Below, piece after piece: positions 16,465 to 24,852 of a stretch of 50,313 nucleotides of DNA. The DNA is taken from the NCBI GenBank assembly GCA_046263195.1, contig JBHELG010000124.1, positions 1-50,313 on the forward strand. Direction: 5' to 3'. How positions within the stretch are numbered: position 1 is the stretch's first letter; the number at the start of each line of letters is the position of its first letter. The position numbers were made by a program, and so were the translations under genes. The notes beneath the pieces were generated by a model. The model ran no database searches. It saw only the letters and a list, made by a program, of their open reading frames with translations, and was not told the origin of the DNA. This DNA is from JBHELG01 sp046263195. GTDB lineage: Bacteria; Actinomycetota; Nitriliruptoria; Nitriliruptorales; JAHWKO01.

Positions 16465-16788
16465 TCAGGGGCTCGAGTCGACACCAAGCCGGGACCCGGT
16501 GCGGCGACGCTGGCGGGCAGCTCGGAGGCGGCGCAGACGCTTCACGAGCATCGGGTCGTAGTCGAGCGCCTCTTCGTTGTCCATGAGCCGGTTCAGCAGC
16601 TGGTAGTAGCGGGCCGGAGAAAGGCCGAAGCGTTCACGCACCGCCTGCTGCTTGGCACCAGGGTGCTTCCACCACTCCCGCTCGAAGTCGAGAATCGAGC
16701 GCGAGCGGGCATCGAGCTGACCTGAGCACCCGTCGAAGCGGCGGGCGTCGCGGTCAGAGCCCGGTTTCCTCCGATCCATGCGACGCAT
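16465..16788 (-). CDS. DUF3263 family protein
   Basis: This is a 107-residue basic protein whose central segment (DARSRSILDFEREWWKHPGAKQ, then RFGLSPARYYQLLNRLMDNEEALDYDP) is the DUF3263 signature. The domain looks like a small helix-turn-helix and is confined to Actinobacteria. The function is unknown. DNA binding is suggested by the Arg-rich C-terminus. The ATG at 16788 has AGGAG 3 bases upstream. The ATG at 16779 is also possible and better spaced. It is paired with the LytR_C gene. Confidence 0.85.
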   Translation of the reverse strand: MRRMDRRKPGSDRDARRFDGCSGQLDARSRSILDFEREWWKHPGAKQQAVRERFGLSPARYYQLLNRLMDNEEALDYDPMLVKRLRRLRAARQRRRTGSRLGVDSSP

Positions 16789-17023
16789 CCTCTCCTGTTG
16801 GTATTGGCAAGACGGCTGCGGCAAGACGAGCAGCAAAGCATCCCATGCGAATAACATCGGTGCAACTAAGGTCCTCCGGGCACGGCGACGAGCCCTCGCT
16901 TCTGCATCGTGTCCGGCCCTCAACCCCACGACCCGCAAGGGACAGTACCCGTGGTAGGCAGGGCTCGCCCCCGACGAGGCCCCCAGGTCGTCAGCCGAAG
17001 AGCGGCACGTAGACTCGAGGCGC

Positions 17024-17097
17024 GCCGAGGTAGCTCAGCCAGGCAGAGCAGCCGCCTTGTAAGCGGCCGGTCAGGGGTTCGAATCCCCTCCTCGGCT
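17024..17097 (+). tRNA. tRNA-Thr (UGU anticodon)
   Basis: The full cloverleaf is visible: acceptor GCCGAGG with CCTCGGC, D-arm GCTC/GAGC, anticodon stem GCCGC/GCGGC with loop CTTGTAA (anticodon TGT at 17058-17060), and T-arm AGGGG/CCCCT with loop TTCGAAT. The discriminator is T and CCA is not encoded. It reads ACA threonine codons. Confidence 0.97.
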
Positions 17098-17307
17098 CCG
17101 AGCCGGTCAACGAGCCCAGTCCCATGGGAACGAGCAACGAGTGAGCGCGTAACATCGGCGACGACGCAGGCCGGGAGGACGCCCACGCTCGAGGCGGAGG
17201 CTCGAGAACCCCATCAGCACGAGTTGCTCAGCCTGTCGAAACAGGCCTTGACGTGCGTGATCCTCCCCCCGCGATGTGAAAGAGGAGACGAGACGTCTGC
17301 TCGGTAG

Positions 17308-17835
17308 TCACCGGCTCAACCGGCTCCGCGCCCACTCCTTGTCGTCCTTCAGGGCCTCGATGGTCGCCTCCGGCGCAGTGGGGGGCTCAACCAGGCGCTT
17401 GCGGGCGAACAGCGCCGCGCCCGCGGCGGCAGCCCCGAACAGGATCGCCACTATGAGCCGCGCCACCCAGCTCGGCAGGAACACGTCGAGGCCGTAGGCC
17501 AGCGCCGAGGCGAGAAACCCGAGCGCGAACAGGCCCATCACGCCGGCGGCGATTCCGGCTGCGGCAGCCTTCAGGCGGGCCTCGAGCGCTTCGAGAAGCT
17601 CCTGGCGAGCCAACTCGAGGTGCTTCTTGAACAGCAGTTGGACCTCGTCGAGCAGCTCGCGAATGATGTCGACTGGCTCGCGCTCTCGGATTCTGGCCTC
17701 AGGCGCCGGCCCGGCTGGGGGCGGGGGCTGAACCGGGCCGTGCCCAAAGGAGTCGGAACTGCGTCCCAGGGCGTCCGGACCTCCTCTCGAAGCGTCGGGG
17801 CTGCGACCCAAGGCGTCGGGGCGGTCCATCGACAT
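17308..17835 (-). CDS. Actinobacterial Holin-X-like membrane protein
   Basis: The 175-residue protein starts with a Gly/Ser/Asp-rich tail holding a repeated PDALGRS unit. A long helix follows (IIRELLDEVQLLFKKHLELARQELLEALEARLKAA), then two hydrophobic helices (about residues 95-145) and a charged end. This is the 'putative Actinobacterial Holin-X' layout (holin superfamily III). Most such genes are chromosomal and not part of prophages. No phage gene is nearby. The ATG at 17835 has AAGGAAGGA upstream. Its role at the membrane is unknown. Confidence 0.82.
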   Translation of the reverse strand: MSMDRPDALGRSPDASRGGPDALGRSSDSFGHGPVQPPPPAGPAPEARIREREPVDIIRELLDEVQLLFKKHLELARQELLEALEARLKAAAAGIAAGVMGLFALGFLASALAYGLDVFLPSWVARLIVAILFGAAAAGAALFARKRLVEPPTAPEATIEALKDDKEWARSRLSR

Positions 17836-18237
17836 TCCTTCCTTGTCCTCGACGCTGCTCCTACCGACTCTACGCGTGGTCTGGGGGACGCAGAAGAACG
17901 GACGAACGAGTATCGAGATCAAGCCGGGGGACGGCCGGGATGCGGGGACACGAGCATTACACCCCCGCTGCTGCGGAAGGCGGCGGACGATGCCCTTCGA
18001 CCGACCCGCCTCGCGCTGAGCTCCGGCGGTCCCCGGTGGGTCGAAGTAGGCGGGCGTCCGCCGCCTCCGCGCTGCACCTCGTGGTCGGCGAGATGCAGCT
18101 TGCTTAGGTAAGGGTTCCCTTACTGGCCTCCCTCAAGTTAGAAGGGAGTGCCGGAGTGTGTCAACTGCGACGGTTCCCAGGCGACCGGACGGCGGCATGC
18201 CCGACAGAATCGGCCTGCGTACTCCACTGGGCAGCGT
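17836..18237. other. Gene-free spacer with a DtxR-like palindrome
   Basis: No convincing gene lies here. It holds the DtxR/IdeR-like 19-mer at 18104-18122 and a small hairpin (18128-18133 with 18143-18148) downstream of the cupredoxin gene. Neither has a T-run. A GTG at 18148 opens a long frame, but it runs antisense through the cupredoxin gene and is rejected. Confidence 0.5.
18104..18122. promoter_or_regulatory. Second DtxR/IdeR-like box
   Basis: The 19-mer TTAGGTAAGGGTTCCCTTA matches the DtxR/IdeR consensus at 14 of 19 positions and contains a perfect GTAAGGG-TT-CCCTTAC inverted repeat. It sits about 115 bases downstream of the cupredoxin stop. What it would regulate is unclear: possibly an unannotated transcript, or the Holin-X gene 270 bases away. 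It could also be only a hairpin. Confidence 0.4.
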
Positions 18238-18834
18238 CTAGGCGCCAACCGTGAGCTTCGTGTGCATGCCCAGCCGGTAGTGGACGTGCTGCTCCCCTCC
18301 GTGGCGGTCCACCACGTTGCAGAACAGCACGTACTCCCCAGGCGACAGCTCGAAGGTCCCCTGGCAGTTCGTCCTCGCCGGGAAGGCCTCGATCTCCCCG
18401 ATAAGCGCATCTGGCGGCAGCTGCTGCTCGTCGACGGCCCCCTCCTGGTCCACCGGGAGGGCGCCCGGATCGCCGGTGGCACGCACGATGACGAGCTCGT
18501 GCGGCTCGGCACCGATGTTCTCGACATTGAAGGTGATGCGGCCAGCGGCAACCTGCGGCTGGGCGGTTCGCACCGACCACTCGTCGAGCGTCACGGCCAT
18601 TGCAGACGTCGCGGAGGCTGGGTCGCCGACCGGCACGCAGGCTGCCGCCCCTGTCACCGTCCCGCCGTGGGTGGCGGAACCTGTCCTCGCCCCGGTGGCC
18701 GTACCACCGTGGGTGGCCGAGCCGGTGGCACCGATGTTCTCGACCGTGGCCTCGTCGCCTCCGCCACAGGCGGCGAGCACGAGGAGGGGGAGCACGACGA
18801 GCCTGAGAGACCGCTGACGACGAAGTCCGGACAT
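18238..18834 (-). CDS. Cupredoxin-like lipoprotein
   Basis: This 198-residue lipoprotein has a signal sequence with lipobox LAAC (Cys23). A spacer with a duplicated TGSATHGGT unit follows, then a plastocyanin-type beta-barrel. Candidate type 1 copper ligands are His112 (PHELVIV), Cys172 (VLFCNVV), His183 or His185, and Met190 in a RLGMH end motif. It should sit on the outer face of the membrane and carry electrons or oxidise a metal. The ATG at 18834 has AAAGGAAG upstream. It diverges from the ferric-iron ABC operon across a DtxR-like box, which suggests iron-repressed expression and a role in iron uptake, as with cupredoxin FtrB. Copper binding is inferred. Confidence 0.87.
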   Translation of the reverse strand: MSGLRRQRSLRLVVLPLLVLAACGGGDEATVENIGATGSATHGGTATGARTGSATHGGTVTGAAACVPVGDPASATSAMAVTLDEWSVRTAQPQVAAGRITFNVENIGAEPHELVIVRATGDPGALPVDQEGAVDEQQLPPDALIGEIEAFPARTNCQGTFELSPGEYVLFCNVVDRHGGEQHVHYRLGMHTKLTVGA

Positions 18835-18883
18835 ATCGCTTCCTTTCACCCTTTGCGGGTCCCGTCGGCCCCCACCCGCTTGA

Positions 18884-18902
18884 TAAGGTCAGGCAACCCT
18901 AA
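18884..18902. promoter_or_regulatory. DtxR/IdeR-like iron box between divergent genes
   Basis: TAAGGTCAGGCAACCCTAA matches the DtxR/IdeR consensus at 15 of 19 positions. It lies between the start of the cupredoxin lipoprotein (18834, minus) and the start of the iron-binding protein (18995, plus). An Fe(II)-loaded DtxR-family repressor bound here would silence both directions when iron is plentiful. Confidence 0.72.
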
Positions 18903-18994
18903 ATTTTGGGGAAGTATCGCACGACGTTCCGAGGCCCACCAGCAAGAGCGGATCACACGGCAACCCGACCACAGAACGCCGATCGGAGGACGCG

Positions 18995-20074
18995 ATGAGG
19001 CTCGCTGGGGCGTCGCGCCAGCGCTGTTGTGGCCGCACGAGCGCCTTCGCCTCGCGCTACCACCCCTCGGTCTCGAGCGCTCTGCTCGTTTCGCTGGCGG
19101 TCGTGCTGAGCGCCTGTGGCATGGCCGGCGCCGGGGAGAAGGGCAAGCCCACCGTCCGTGTCTACTCCGCCCGTCACTACGACCTGGAGCGGGCCTTCGA
19201 TGACTTCGCGAAGCAGACCGGGATCTCCGTGCAGTTCCTGTTCGGCTCCGACGCCGAACTGCGGGAGCGCATCAAGGCTGAAGGGGAGCAGACCGAGGCC
19301 GACGTGTTCATGGTGGTGGATGCCGGCAACCTCTACCTGGCGGCGAGCGATGGTCTCTTCCGGCCAGTCGACTCCCAAGTCCTGACCGACGCGATACCCG
19401 AGAGCCTGCGAGACCCTGAAGGACGCTGGGTGGGGCTGAGCGTCCGGGCGCGCACGCTCGTCTATAACGCCCAGCGCGTCGACACCGCCGAACTGTCGAC
19501 CTACGAGGCGCTCGCCGACCCCAGGTGGCAAGGGAGGTTGTGCCTGCGTAACTCGACCAACGTCTACACCCAGTCCCTCGTCGCGAGCCTCATCGCGCAC
19601 CACGGCTACGGCGGCGCCCTCGAGGTCGTCCGGGGCTGGGTCGCCAACCGCCCCCAGTTCATCAACAACGACATCGAGATCCTGCGGACCGTCGGCGCCG
19701 GTGGTTGCGACGTGGCGATCACGAACCACTACTACCTGGCGCGTCTCATCGCCGAGGACCCCGACTTTCCTGTGCGGGTGTTCTGGGCCAATCAGGACGG
19801 ACAAGGCACGCACATCAATATCAGTGGCGCCGGGGTGACCGCCGCCGCGGACGATCCCGAAGAGGCGCTACGGCTGCTCGAGTGGCTCGCCACTCAGGGG
19901 CAGAGCGATTTCGTCGACGGCAACTACGAATATCCCGCGAACCCCCGGGTTCAGCCGGAACCCCTACTCGCCGACCGCTTCGGCTCGTTCAGACCCGACC
20001 CACTCTCCGCGGCCAGATACGGCTCGCTCAACACCGAGGCGGTCAGGCTCTTGGATGAGGCAGGCTATACGTGA
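18995..20074 (+). CDS. Ferric-iron ABC transporter substrate-binding lipoprotein
   Basis: The 359-residue protein has a signal peptide ending in lipobox LSAC (Cys41), then the class II iron-binding fold of the FbpA/FutA type. It starts at VRVYSARHYDLERAF and includes the paired tyrosines Tyr246-Tyr247 in ITNHYYLARL that coordinate Fe(III). Its role is to capture ferric iron outside the membrane and hand it to the permease. The ATG at 18995 has CGGAGGACGCG upstream. Its stop overlaps the permease GTG (GTGA). The DtxR-like box about 95 bases upstream predicts iron repression. Confidence 0.94.
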   Translation: MRLAGASRQRCCGRTSAFASRYHPSVSSALLVSLAVVLSACGMAGAGEKGKPTVRVYSARHYDLERAFDDFAKQTGISVQFLFGSDAELRERIKAEGEQTEADVFMVVDAGNLYLAASDGLFRPVDSQVLTDAIPESLRDPEGRWVGLSVRARTLVYNAQRVDTAELSTYEALADPRWQGRLCLRNSTNVYTQSLVASLIAHHGYGGALEVVRGWVANRPQFINNDIEILRTVGAGGCDVAITNHYYLARLIAEDPDFPVRVFWANQDGQGTHINISGAGVTAAADDPEEALRLLEWLATQGQSDFVDGNYEYPANPRVQPEPLLADRFGSFRPDPLSAARYGSLNTEAVRLLDEAGYT

Positions 20075-21858
20075 CGAAGAACAGCCTCAGCCTCGATGTC
20101 GTGCAGACGCGGAGTGCTCCTCCCGTCTCGCCGGCAACTCAAGGCCTTCTCCGGCGACGACTCGTCTCGCGCACCGGACCCGGTTGGGGTTGGGCGCTCG
20201 TCGTCCTCATCGTCGCGGGTCTTGTCATCCTGCCGGTGGCCGTGGTGGCGGCATCGCTGCTCGTCCCCACGCCACAGATATGGACCCATCTGTGGGCGAC
20301 CCGACTGCCCCGTATGTTGACGACGACGCTGGCGCTCATGCTTGCGGTGGCAGTTGGGACCGTCACGCTCGGCGGCTTGCTCGCCTGGCTGGTCACCGCC
20401 TACCGCTTCCCTGGCCGCAAGGTGTTCGCCTGGCTGCTCGTGCTCCCCCTTGCGATGCCGGCCTACGTACTCGGCTTCGTGTTCCTGTCACTGCTGTCCT
20501 ATGCCGGACCAGTGCAGAGTGCGTGGCGAATGGTGTTCGGTTCTGACGCCTGGTTCCCCTCGGTGCGCTCATTGTCGGGCGCGGCGATCGTCCTCTCACT
20601 CACCCTCTACCCCTACGTCTATCTGCTGGCGCGCGTGGCGCTGCGCGAGCAGGGAGCGACGACGTACGACGCTGCCCGGACTCTCGGGCTAGGCCGGATC
20701 GCGGCTGCCCGCCGGGTGGTCTTGCCCCTGGCCCGCCCGTCCCTGGCCGCCGGGCTGATGCTCGTGATGATGGAGACGCTCACCGACTTTGCGAGCGTGC
20801 AGTACTTCAACGTCGAGACCGTGTCGGTGGGGGTCTATCGGGTCTGGAAGGGCATGTTCGATCGTGCCGCCGCAACCGAGCTCGCTGCGCTCGTGCTCCT
20901 GTTCGCTCTGGCGGTGATAGTCCTCGAACGCAGGCTGCGAGGACGGGCCCGCTACGTGCAGCAGGAGGCAGGCGGGCGGGGTCTCGAGGTCTCCGCGCTG
21001 CGCGGATGGCGGGCGTGGGGCGCGACCACGACCTGCATGCTCGTGGTCGGAGTCGCTTTCCTCGTGCCGCTCGTTCAACTGCTGTTGTGGGTCGAATGGA
21101 ACGGAGTCCGTGGCCTGGCAGGCTCGTTCGACGGTCGCTACCTGCACTTCCTCGCCGACAGTCTCCGGCTGGCCGCCGCCACCGCCGCGTGCTGCGTGAC
21201 TCTCGCCGCCCTCGTGACGAACGGGACACGCCTGCAGGGCGGACGCTTCACCCGCTCGGCAGCACATCTCACGACGATCGGCTATGTCGTCCCTGGACCG
21301 GTGGTGGCGATCGGGGTTCTCGTCATCATGGCCGCTGCCGACCGGGTCGTAGGCGGCCTCAGCCTCCTCGGTGGGAGCCTGCTCGTGACGGGCTCGCTTC
21401 TCGGCCTCGTCTACGCCTATGTGGTGCGATTCATGGCGCTCGCGTATGGAGGGGTGGAGGCGAGCCTGCAGAAGGTCTCACCGAGCGTGACCCTGGCCGC
21501 GCGGTCGCTCGGGGCCTCGAGCGCCCGTATCCTGCGCCACGTCCACCTGCCAATGATCCGTTCCGGCGTCGGGGTAGCGTTCGTCCTCGTCCTGCTGGAC
21601 GCCATGAAAGAGCTGCCCATCGTGCTACTTCTGCGTCCCTTCGGGTTCGAGACCCTGTCGGTTTGGGTGTGGCAGCTCGCTTCCGAGTCCAGGTGGGAGG
21701 GTGCCGGTCTGCCAGCCCTGACCATCGTTGCCGCAGCACTCGTACCCGTGGCGATCCTCGTGCGGGCCACCGAGCCCTCCCCTTCCCGCGAAACCAGGGG
21801 CACGGTCGCCCTGACGACCGCGCCTCCCGCGCCCCAGCGTCTCGAGGTCGTGCCGTGA
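20071..21858 (+). CDS. Ferric-iron ABC transporter permease (two-domain)
   Basis: At 595 residues this is a fused permease with about 12 membrane helices in two BPD_transp_1 halves, as in FbpB. EAA-type loops that contact the ATPase appear at YDAARTLGLGRIAAARRVVLP in the first half and AARSLGASSARILRHVHLP in the second. It forms the channel for ferric iron. Both ends overlap neighbours by GTGA, so all three proteins should be translated in a coupled way. Confidence 0.94.
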   Translation: MTKNSLSLDVVQTRSAPPVSPATQGLLRRRLVSRTGPGWGWALVVLIVAGLVILPVAVVAASLLVPTPQIWTHLWATRLPRMLTTTLALMLAVAVGTVTLGGLLAWLVTAYRFPGRKVFAWLLVLPLAMPAYVLGFVFLSLLSYAGPVQSAWRMVFGSDAWFPSVRSLSGAAIVLSLTLYPYVYLLARVALREQGATTYDAARTLGLGRIAAARRVVLPLARPSLAAGLMLVMMETLTDFASVQYFNVETVSVGVYRVWKGMFDRAAATELAALVLLFALAVIVLERRLRGRARYVQQEAGGRGLEVSALRGWRAWGATTTCMLVVGVAFLVPLVQLLLWVEWNGVRGLAGSFDGRYLHFLADSLRLAAATAACCVTLAALVTNGTRLQGGRFTRSAAHLTTIGYVVPGPVVAIGVLVIMAAADRVVGGLSLLGGSLLVTGSLLGLVYAYVVRFMALAYGGVEASLQKVSPSVTLAARSLGASSARILRHVHLPMIRSGVGVAFVLVLLDAMKELPIVLLLRPFGFETLSVWVWQLASESRWEGAGLPALTIVAAALVPVAILVRATEPSPSRETRGTVALTTAPPAPQRLEVVP

Positions 21859-22982
21859 GTGAGCGGAGGGACGAGGTGGCGCTCAGCCTCGTCGATGTGC
21901 ACAAGCACTTCGGGGCGGTGCGGGCCGTCGAGGGGTTCTCACTGGAGGTCCGTGAAGGGGAACTCGTGAGCCTCGTCGGGCCCAGCGGCTGCGGGAAGTC
22001 GACCGTGCTGCGACTCGTTGCCGGCCTCCTGCCGATCGATCGTGGCGAGATTCGAGTGGCGGGGCAGCTAGTTGCCGGGCCGCGTACCTGGCGCCCGCCG
22101 GAGCAGCGCAGCGTGGGCATCGTTTTCCAGGACTACGCCCTCTTTCCTCACCTGACCGTGAGTCAGAACGTCACGTTCGGTTTGCACCGCCTTCCCCGCT
22201 CGCAGCGGGCACTTCGAATGGGTGAAGTCCTTGCGCTGGTCGGCTTGAGCAACCTCGCCTACCGCTACCCGCACGAGCTGTCGGGTGGCGAGCAGCAGCG
22301 TGTGGCTCTCGCCCGGGCGCTCGCACCCTCGCCCGCGGCGCTGCTTCTCGACGAACCTTTCTCGAACCTCGATCCCAACCTTCGGGCCCAGGTCCGGGCC
22401 GAGACGATTGCTGTCCTGCGGCAGGCCCGGGCGACTGTCGTACTCGTCACCCACGATCAGCAGGAGGCACTTGCCGTCGGTGACCGGGTTGCGGTGATGC
22501 GCTCGGGCCGGCTCGAGCAGATTGCTCCACCCGAGACGGTCTTCCACGCACCGGCCAACCGCTTCGTGGCCGCCTTCGCCGGCGAGGCCGATTTTCTGCC
22601 TGCCCAGGCTCGAAACGGTCAGCTCGTGACCGAGATAGGGCCGGTCCCGCTACCATCCGGTTCCCTGCCCTCGGGGGAGGTCTCTGTCATGGTCCGCCCC
22701 CACGAGCTGGCCCTACGCGTGGAACCTGGCGGCAGTGCCCAGGTCATGCTGGGGGAGTTCCAAGGCGCCTTCGTGCTCTACACCGTGCGGCTGCCGTCTG
22801 GCCGCCTCGTTCGTTCGCTCCAGCCGCACACCGTGGAATTGCCTCCCGGTACGAGGGTGGCGGCGGAGCTTGCTCATGGCCACGCACCCGCGGTGCTCGT
22901 CAACGGGGCAACAATCGCCGCTGGTGACGCGTTGATGGCACCAACCAGCCTCGGTCGGGTCGAGCAGGTTGCGCGGCGTTAG
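21855..22982 (+). CDS. Ferric-iron ABC transporter ATP-binding protein
   Basis: This is a 375-residue ATPase with Walker A GPSGCGKST (42-50), a Q-loop in FQDYALFPHLTV, signature LSGGEQQRVALARAL, Walker B LLLDEPFSNLD and an H-loop VTHDQQEA. A C-terminal TOBE-like domain (about 285-375) follows, as in FbpC and PotA types. The GTG at 21855 overlaps the permease stop. A far longer upstream frame exists but runs through the permease gene out of register. It energises ferric uptake with the two preceding gene products. Confidence 0.94.
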   Translation: MSERRDEVALSLVDVHKHFGAVRAVEGFSLEVREGELVSLVGPSGCGKSTVLRLVAGLLPIDRGEIRVAGQLVAGPRTWRPPEQRSVGIVFQDYALFPHLTVSQNVTFGLHRLPRSQRALRMGEVLALVGLSNLAYRYPHELSGGEQQRVALARALAPSPAALLLDEPFSNLDPNLRAQVRAETIAVLRQARATVVLVTHDQQEALAVGDRVAVMRSGRLEQIAPPETVFHAPANRFVAAFAGEADFLPAQARNGQLVTEIGPVPLPSGSLPSGEVSVMVRPHELALRVEPGGSAQVMLGEFQGAFVLYTVRLPSGRLVRSLQPHTVELPPGTRVAAELAHGHAPAVLVNGATIAAGDALMAPTSLGRVEQVARR

Positions 22983-23035
22983 TCCAGCGAGAGAGCGGCG
23001 CCGGCTGGTTCGTGAATTTTTCTGTGCCCGCGCAT

Positions 23036-23059
23036 CCGCTCGAGCGAGCGGGGTACTCT
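23036..23059 (+). promoter_or_regulatory. Candidate promoter with adjacent palindrome
   Basis: A TANNNT-type -10 (TACTCT, 23054-23059) directly follows a palindrome CCGCTCG-AG-CGAGCGG (23036-23051). It would start transcription near 23066 for the methyltransferase gene at 23180, after the ABC operon ends at 22982. The palindrome may be an operator. No clear -35 is seen. Confidence 0.35.
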
Positions 23060-23179
23060 GAAATGGCTGAGGTGGCCGGTTTGGCATCAGGTCGCTTCTC
23101 GTCGGTCCGGTGGGATATCCGAGGAAGACGCAGGGGGCCTCAGGTCCCGGTCGAGGCCACGACGCTCAGCGGGGGGAGC

Positions 23180-23896
23180 ATGGGTCGCCTGTCGGGTCTA
23201 GCCGGGCGAGGCCTGAGTGCGCTCGCCGAACTCGGTCGGGTTACCGCGCTTGACGAGCGCGGGGACCGCGAGGCCTACGAGTTTCACGCACCGACCTACG
23301 ATCTCACGAGCGCCATGGGTGCGTTCCTCCGTGCCCGTGCCGTGGAAGCGCTCGCTCCCGGTCGGGACGAGGTCATCTTCGACGTCGGCTGTGGTACCGG
23401 GCTGAATTTCGAGGCGATCGAACAGGGCATCGGCCCGCAGGGCAGGCTCATAGGCATCGACAGGTCCCCGGCCATGCTGAGGCGGGCTCAGGAGCGACTC
23501 GCCCTCAACGGCTGGCGCAACGGAACGCTGTTGGGGAGTGCCGGCCACGTGGAAGGGCTGGATGTCGAGGCGGATGGCGTCCTGTTCTGTCTAGCGCACG
23601 ACGTCCTGCGCTCCCCCGCCGACCTCGCCCGCGTCTTCGCGAAGGTTCGTCCGGGGGCACGAGTTGTGGCTGCAGGGCCGAAGTGGGCTCCGTTGTGGGC
23701 TATGCCGGTCAACGTCGCGACATGGTTCGTCAACCTCACCTTCATCACGACCTTCGAAGGCTTCGAACAGCCATGGGGCCACCTCGCCCGCTTCGTGCGT
23801 GAGCTCCACGTCGAATCTCTGACCGAATACCTCGGTGGCGCCTATATGGCCAGGGGAACGCTGCGTGGCCCCTCGGGCACGACGCCCGTCCTGTAG
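23180..23896 (+). CDS. SAM-dependent methyltransferase (Methyltransf_25-like)
   Basis: The 238-residue protein has motif I VIFDVGCGTGLNFE, an LIGIDRSPAML acidic strand and a VLFCLAHDVLRSP post-motif typical of UbiE/COQ5-like methyltransferases. The C-terminal WFVNLTFITTFEGFEQPW resembles small-molecule methyltransferases acting near membranes. The substrate is unknown. The ATG at 23180 is chosen because GGGGGGAGC precedes it. An in-frame ATG at 23063 lies at the likely transcription start and lacks a ribosome site. Confidence 0.85.
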   Translation: MGRLSGLAGRGLSALAELGRVTALDERGDREAYEFHAPTYDLTSAMGAFLRARAVEALAPGRDEVIFDVGCGTGLNFEAIEQGIGPQGRLIGIDRSPAMLRRAQERLALNGWRNGTLLGSAGHVEGLDVEADGVLFCLAHDVLRSPADLARVFAKVRPGARVVAAGPKWAPLWAMPVNVATWFVNLTFITTFEGFEQPWGHLARFVRELHVESLTEYLGGAYMARGTLRGPSGTTPVL

Positions 23897-23980
23897 GCGG
23901 TGAGCCCTAGCGAGGCGGAGACGAACGGGACTGGCACTGACGGTCAATCTCTCCCGCCCGCCTCAGCGCGCGAGCCGACC

Positions 23981-24625
23981 TCACCTCTCACGCTCCTGCA
24001 GGTGCTGCTCGAGCTTGCGTTTGACGCGTTGCAGCGCGTTGTCGACCGACTTCACATGCCGTCCGAGGACGTCTGCGATCTCCTGGTAGCTACGCCCCTC
24101 GACGAAGAGCTTGACGACATCCCCCTCGAGTCCCGAGAAGAGCTCGTTGAAAATCTTGTTGAGGTGTTCCAGGTCGTCGGATGCCACGAGGAGGTCGAGC
24201 GGGTCGCTGTCGGGGCCTGCGACGAAGGTGTCGCCGACGGTTCGTTCGGGATCGTCGTCGCGAGGCCGGTCGAACGAGACGTAGGAGTTGAGCGGGAGGT
24301 GCTTCTGTCGCGTGGCGCCCTTGATGGCGGTGAGGATCTGCCTGGTGATGCACAGCTCGGCGAATGACCGGAAGGAGGTTTGGTGGCCGGATGCGTAGTC
24401 GCGGATGGCCTTGTCCAGACCGATCATCCCCTCTTGGACGAGGTCCTCGCGGTCGGCGCCGATGAGGAAATACGACCGGGCCTTCGCCCGCACGAAGCGC
24501 TTGTAGCGTTCCAGCAACTCGACGAGGGCAGTGTCGTCTCCGCCCCGCACTGCGACGACGAGCTCTTCATCGGTGTTCGACACCCCGGCAGGCTCGCGCG
24601 AGCGCCCGAACCTGTCGCGAGCCAT
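23981..24625 (-). CDS. RNA polymerase sigma factor, SigH (sigma-30)-like
   Basis: This is a 214-residue sigma-70 family factor with region 2 (VRAKARSYFLIGADREDLVQEGMIGLDKAI and SFRSFAELCITRQILTAI) and region 4 (VVKLFVEGRSYQEIADVLGRHVKSVDNALQRVKRKL). The wording is closest to the Bacillus SigH type rather than ECF factors. The ATG at 24625 has GGGAGG 9 bases upstream. It follows rlmB and cysS on the same strand, as SigH does in Bacillus. Its regulon is unknown and no anti-sigma gene is adjacent. Confidence 0.9.
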   Translation of the reverse strand: MARDRFGRSREPAGVSNTDEELVVAVRGGDDTALVELLERYKRFVRAKARSYFLIGADREDLVQEGMIGLDKAIRDYASGHQTSFRSFAELCITRQILTAIKGATRQKHLPLNSYVSFDRPRDDDPERTVGDTFVAGPDSDPLDLLVASDDLEHLNKIFNELFSGLEGDVVKLFVEGRSYQEIADVLGRHVKSVDNALQRVKRKLEQHLQERER

Positions 24626-24700
24626 GCAGCGCGGCCTCCCGGGAAGCGAGAGCAAGGACCCGAACCTTCATCCGCAGAGCACTTGCCTCCGAGATGAACG

Positions 24701-24716
24701 GCGTGCCCTGGCACGC
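24701..24716. promoter_or_regulatory. Palindrome upstream of the sigma-factor gene
   Basis: GCGTGCC-CT-GGCACGC is a perfect 7+7 inverted repeat 75 bases before the sigma-factor start. It may be an operator or a hairpin in the spacer between rlmB and the sigma gene (24626-24852), where no gene is seen. Confidence 0.3.
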
Positions 24717-24852
24717 AGCCTAGACAGGCGGGGAGTGCAGTGCGTCAACTGACGCCTGCCCACTTCGTCGGTGGGCGGCGCCTGCGTGCATGCGCCGAGG
24801 CTTCGCTTGTCCGCCTTCAACGGCCAGTACCATCACTCGCCCGTGTCTGCCC

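Noticed and set aside
17308..17835. Holin-like gene as evidence for a prophage
   Set aside because: Actinobacterial Holin-X proteins are usual chromosomal proteins and no phage gene, integrase or attachment repeat accompanies it, despite the tRNA-Thr nearby.
18148..19203. 351-codon open frame on the plus strand
   Set aside because: It runs antisense through the cupredoxin lipoprotein and into the iron-binding protein gene. Its composition is a GC-frame artefact.
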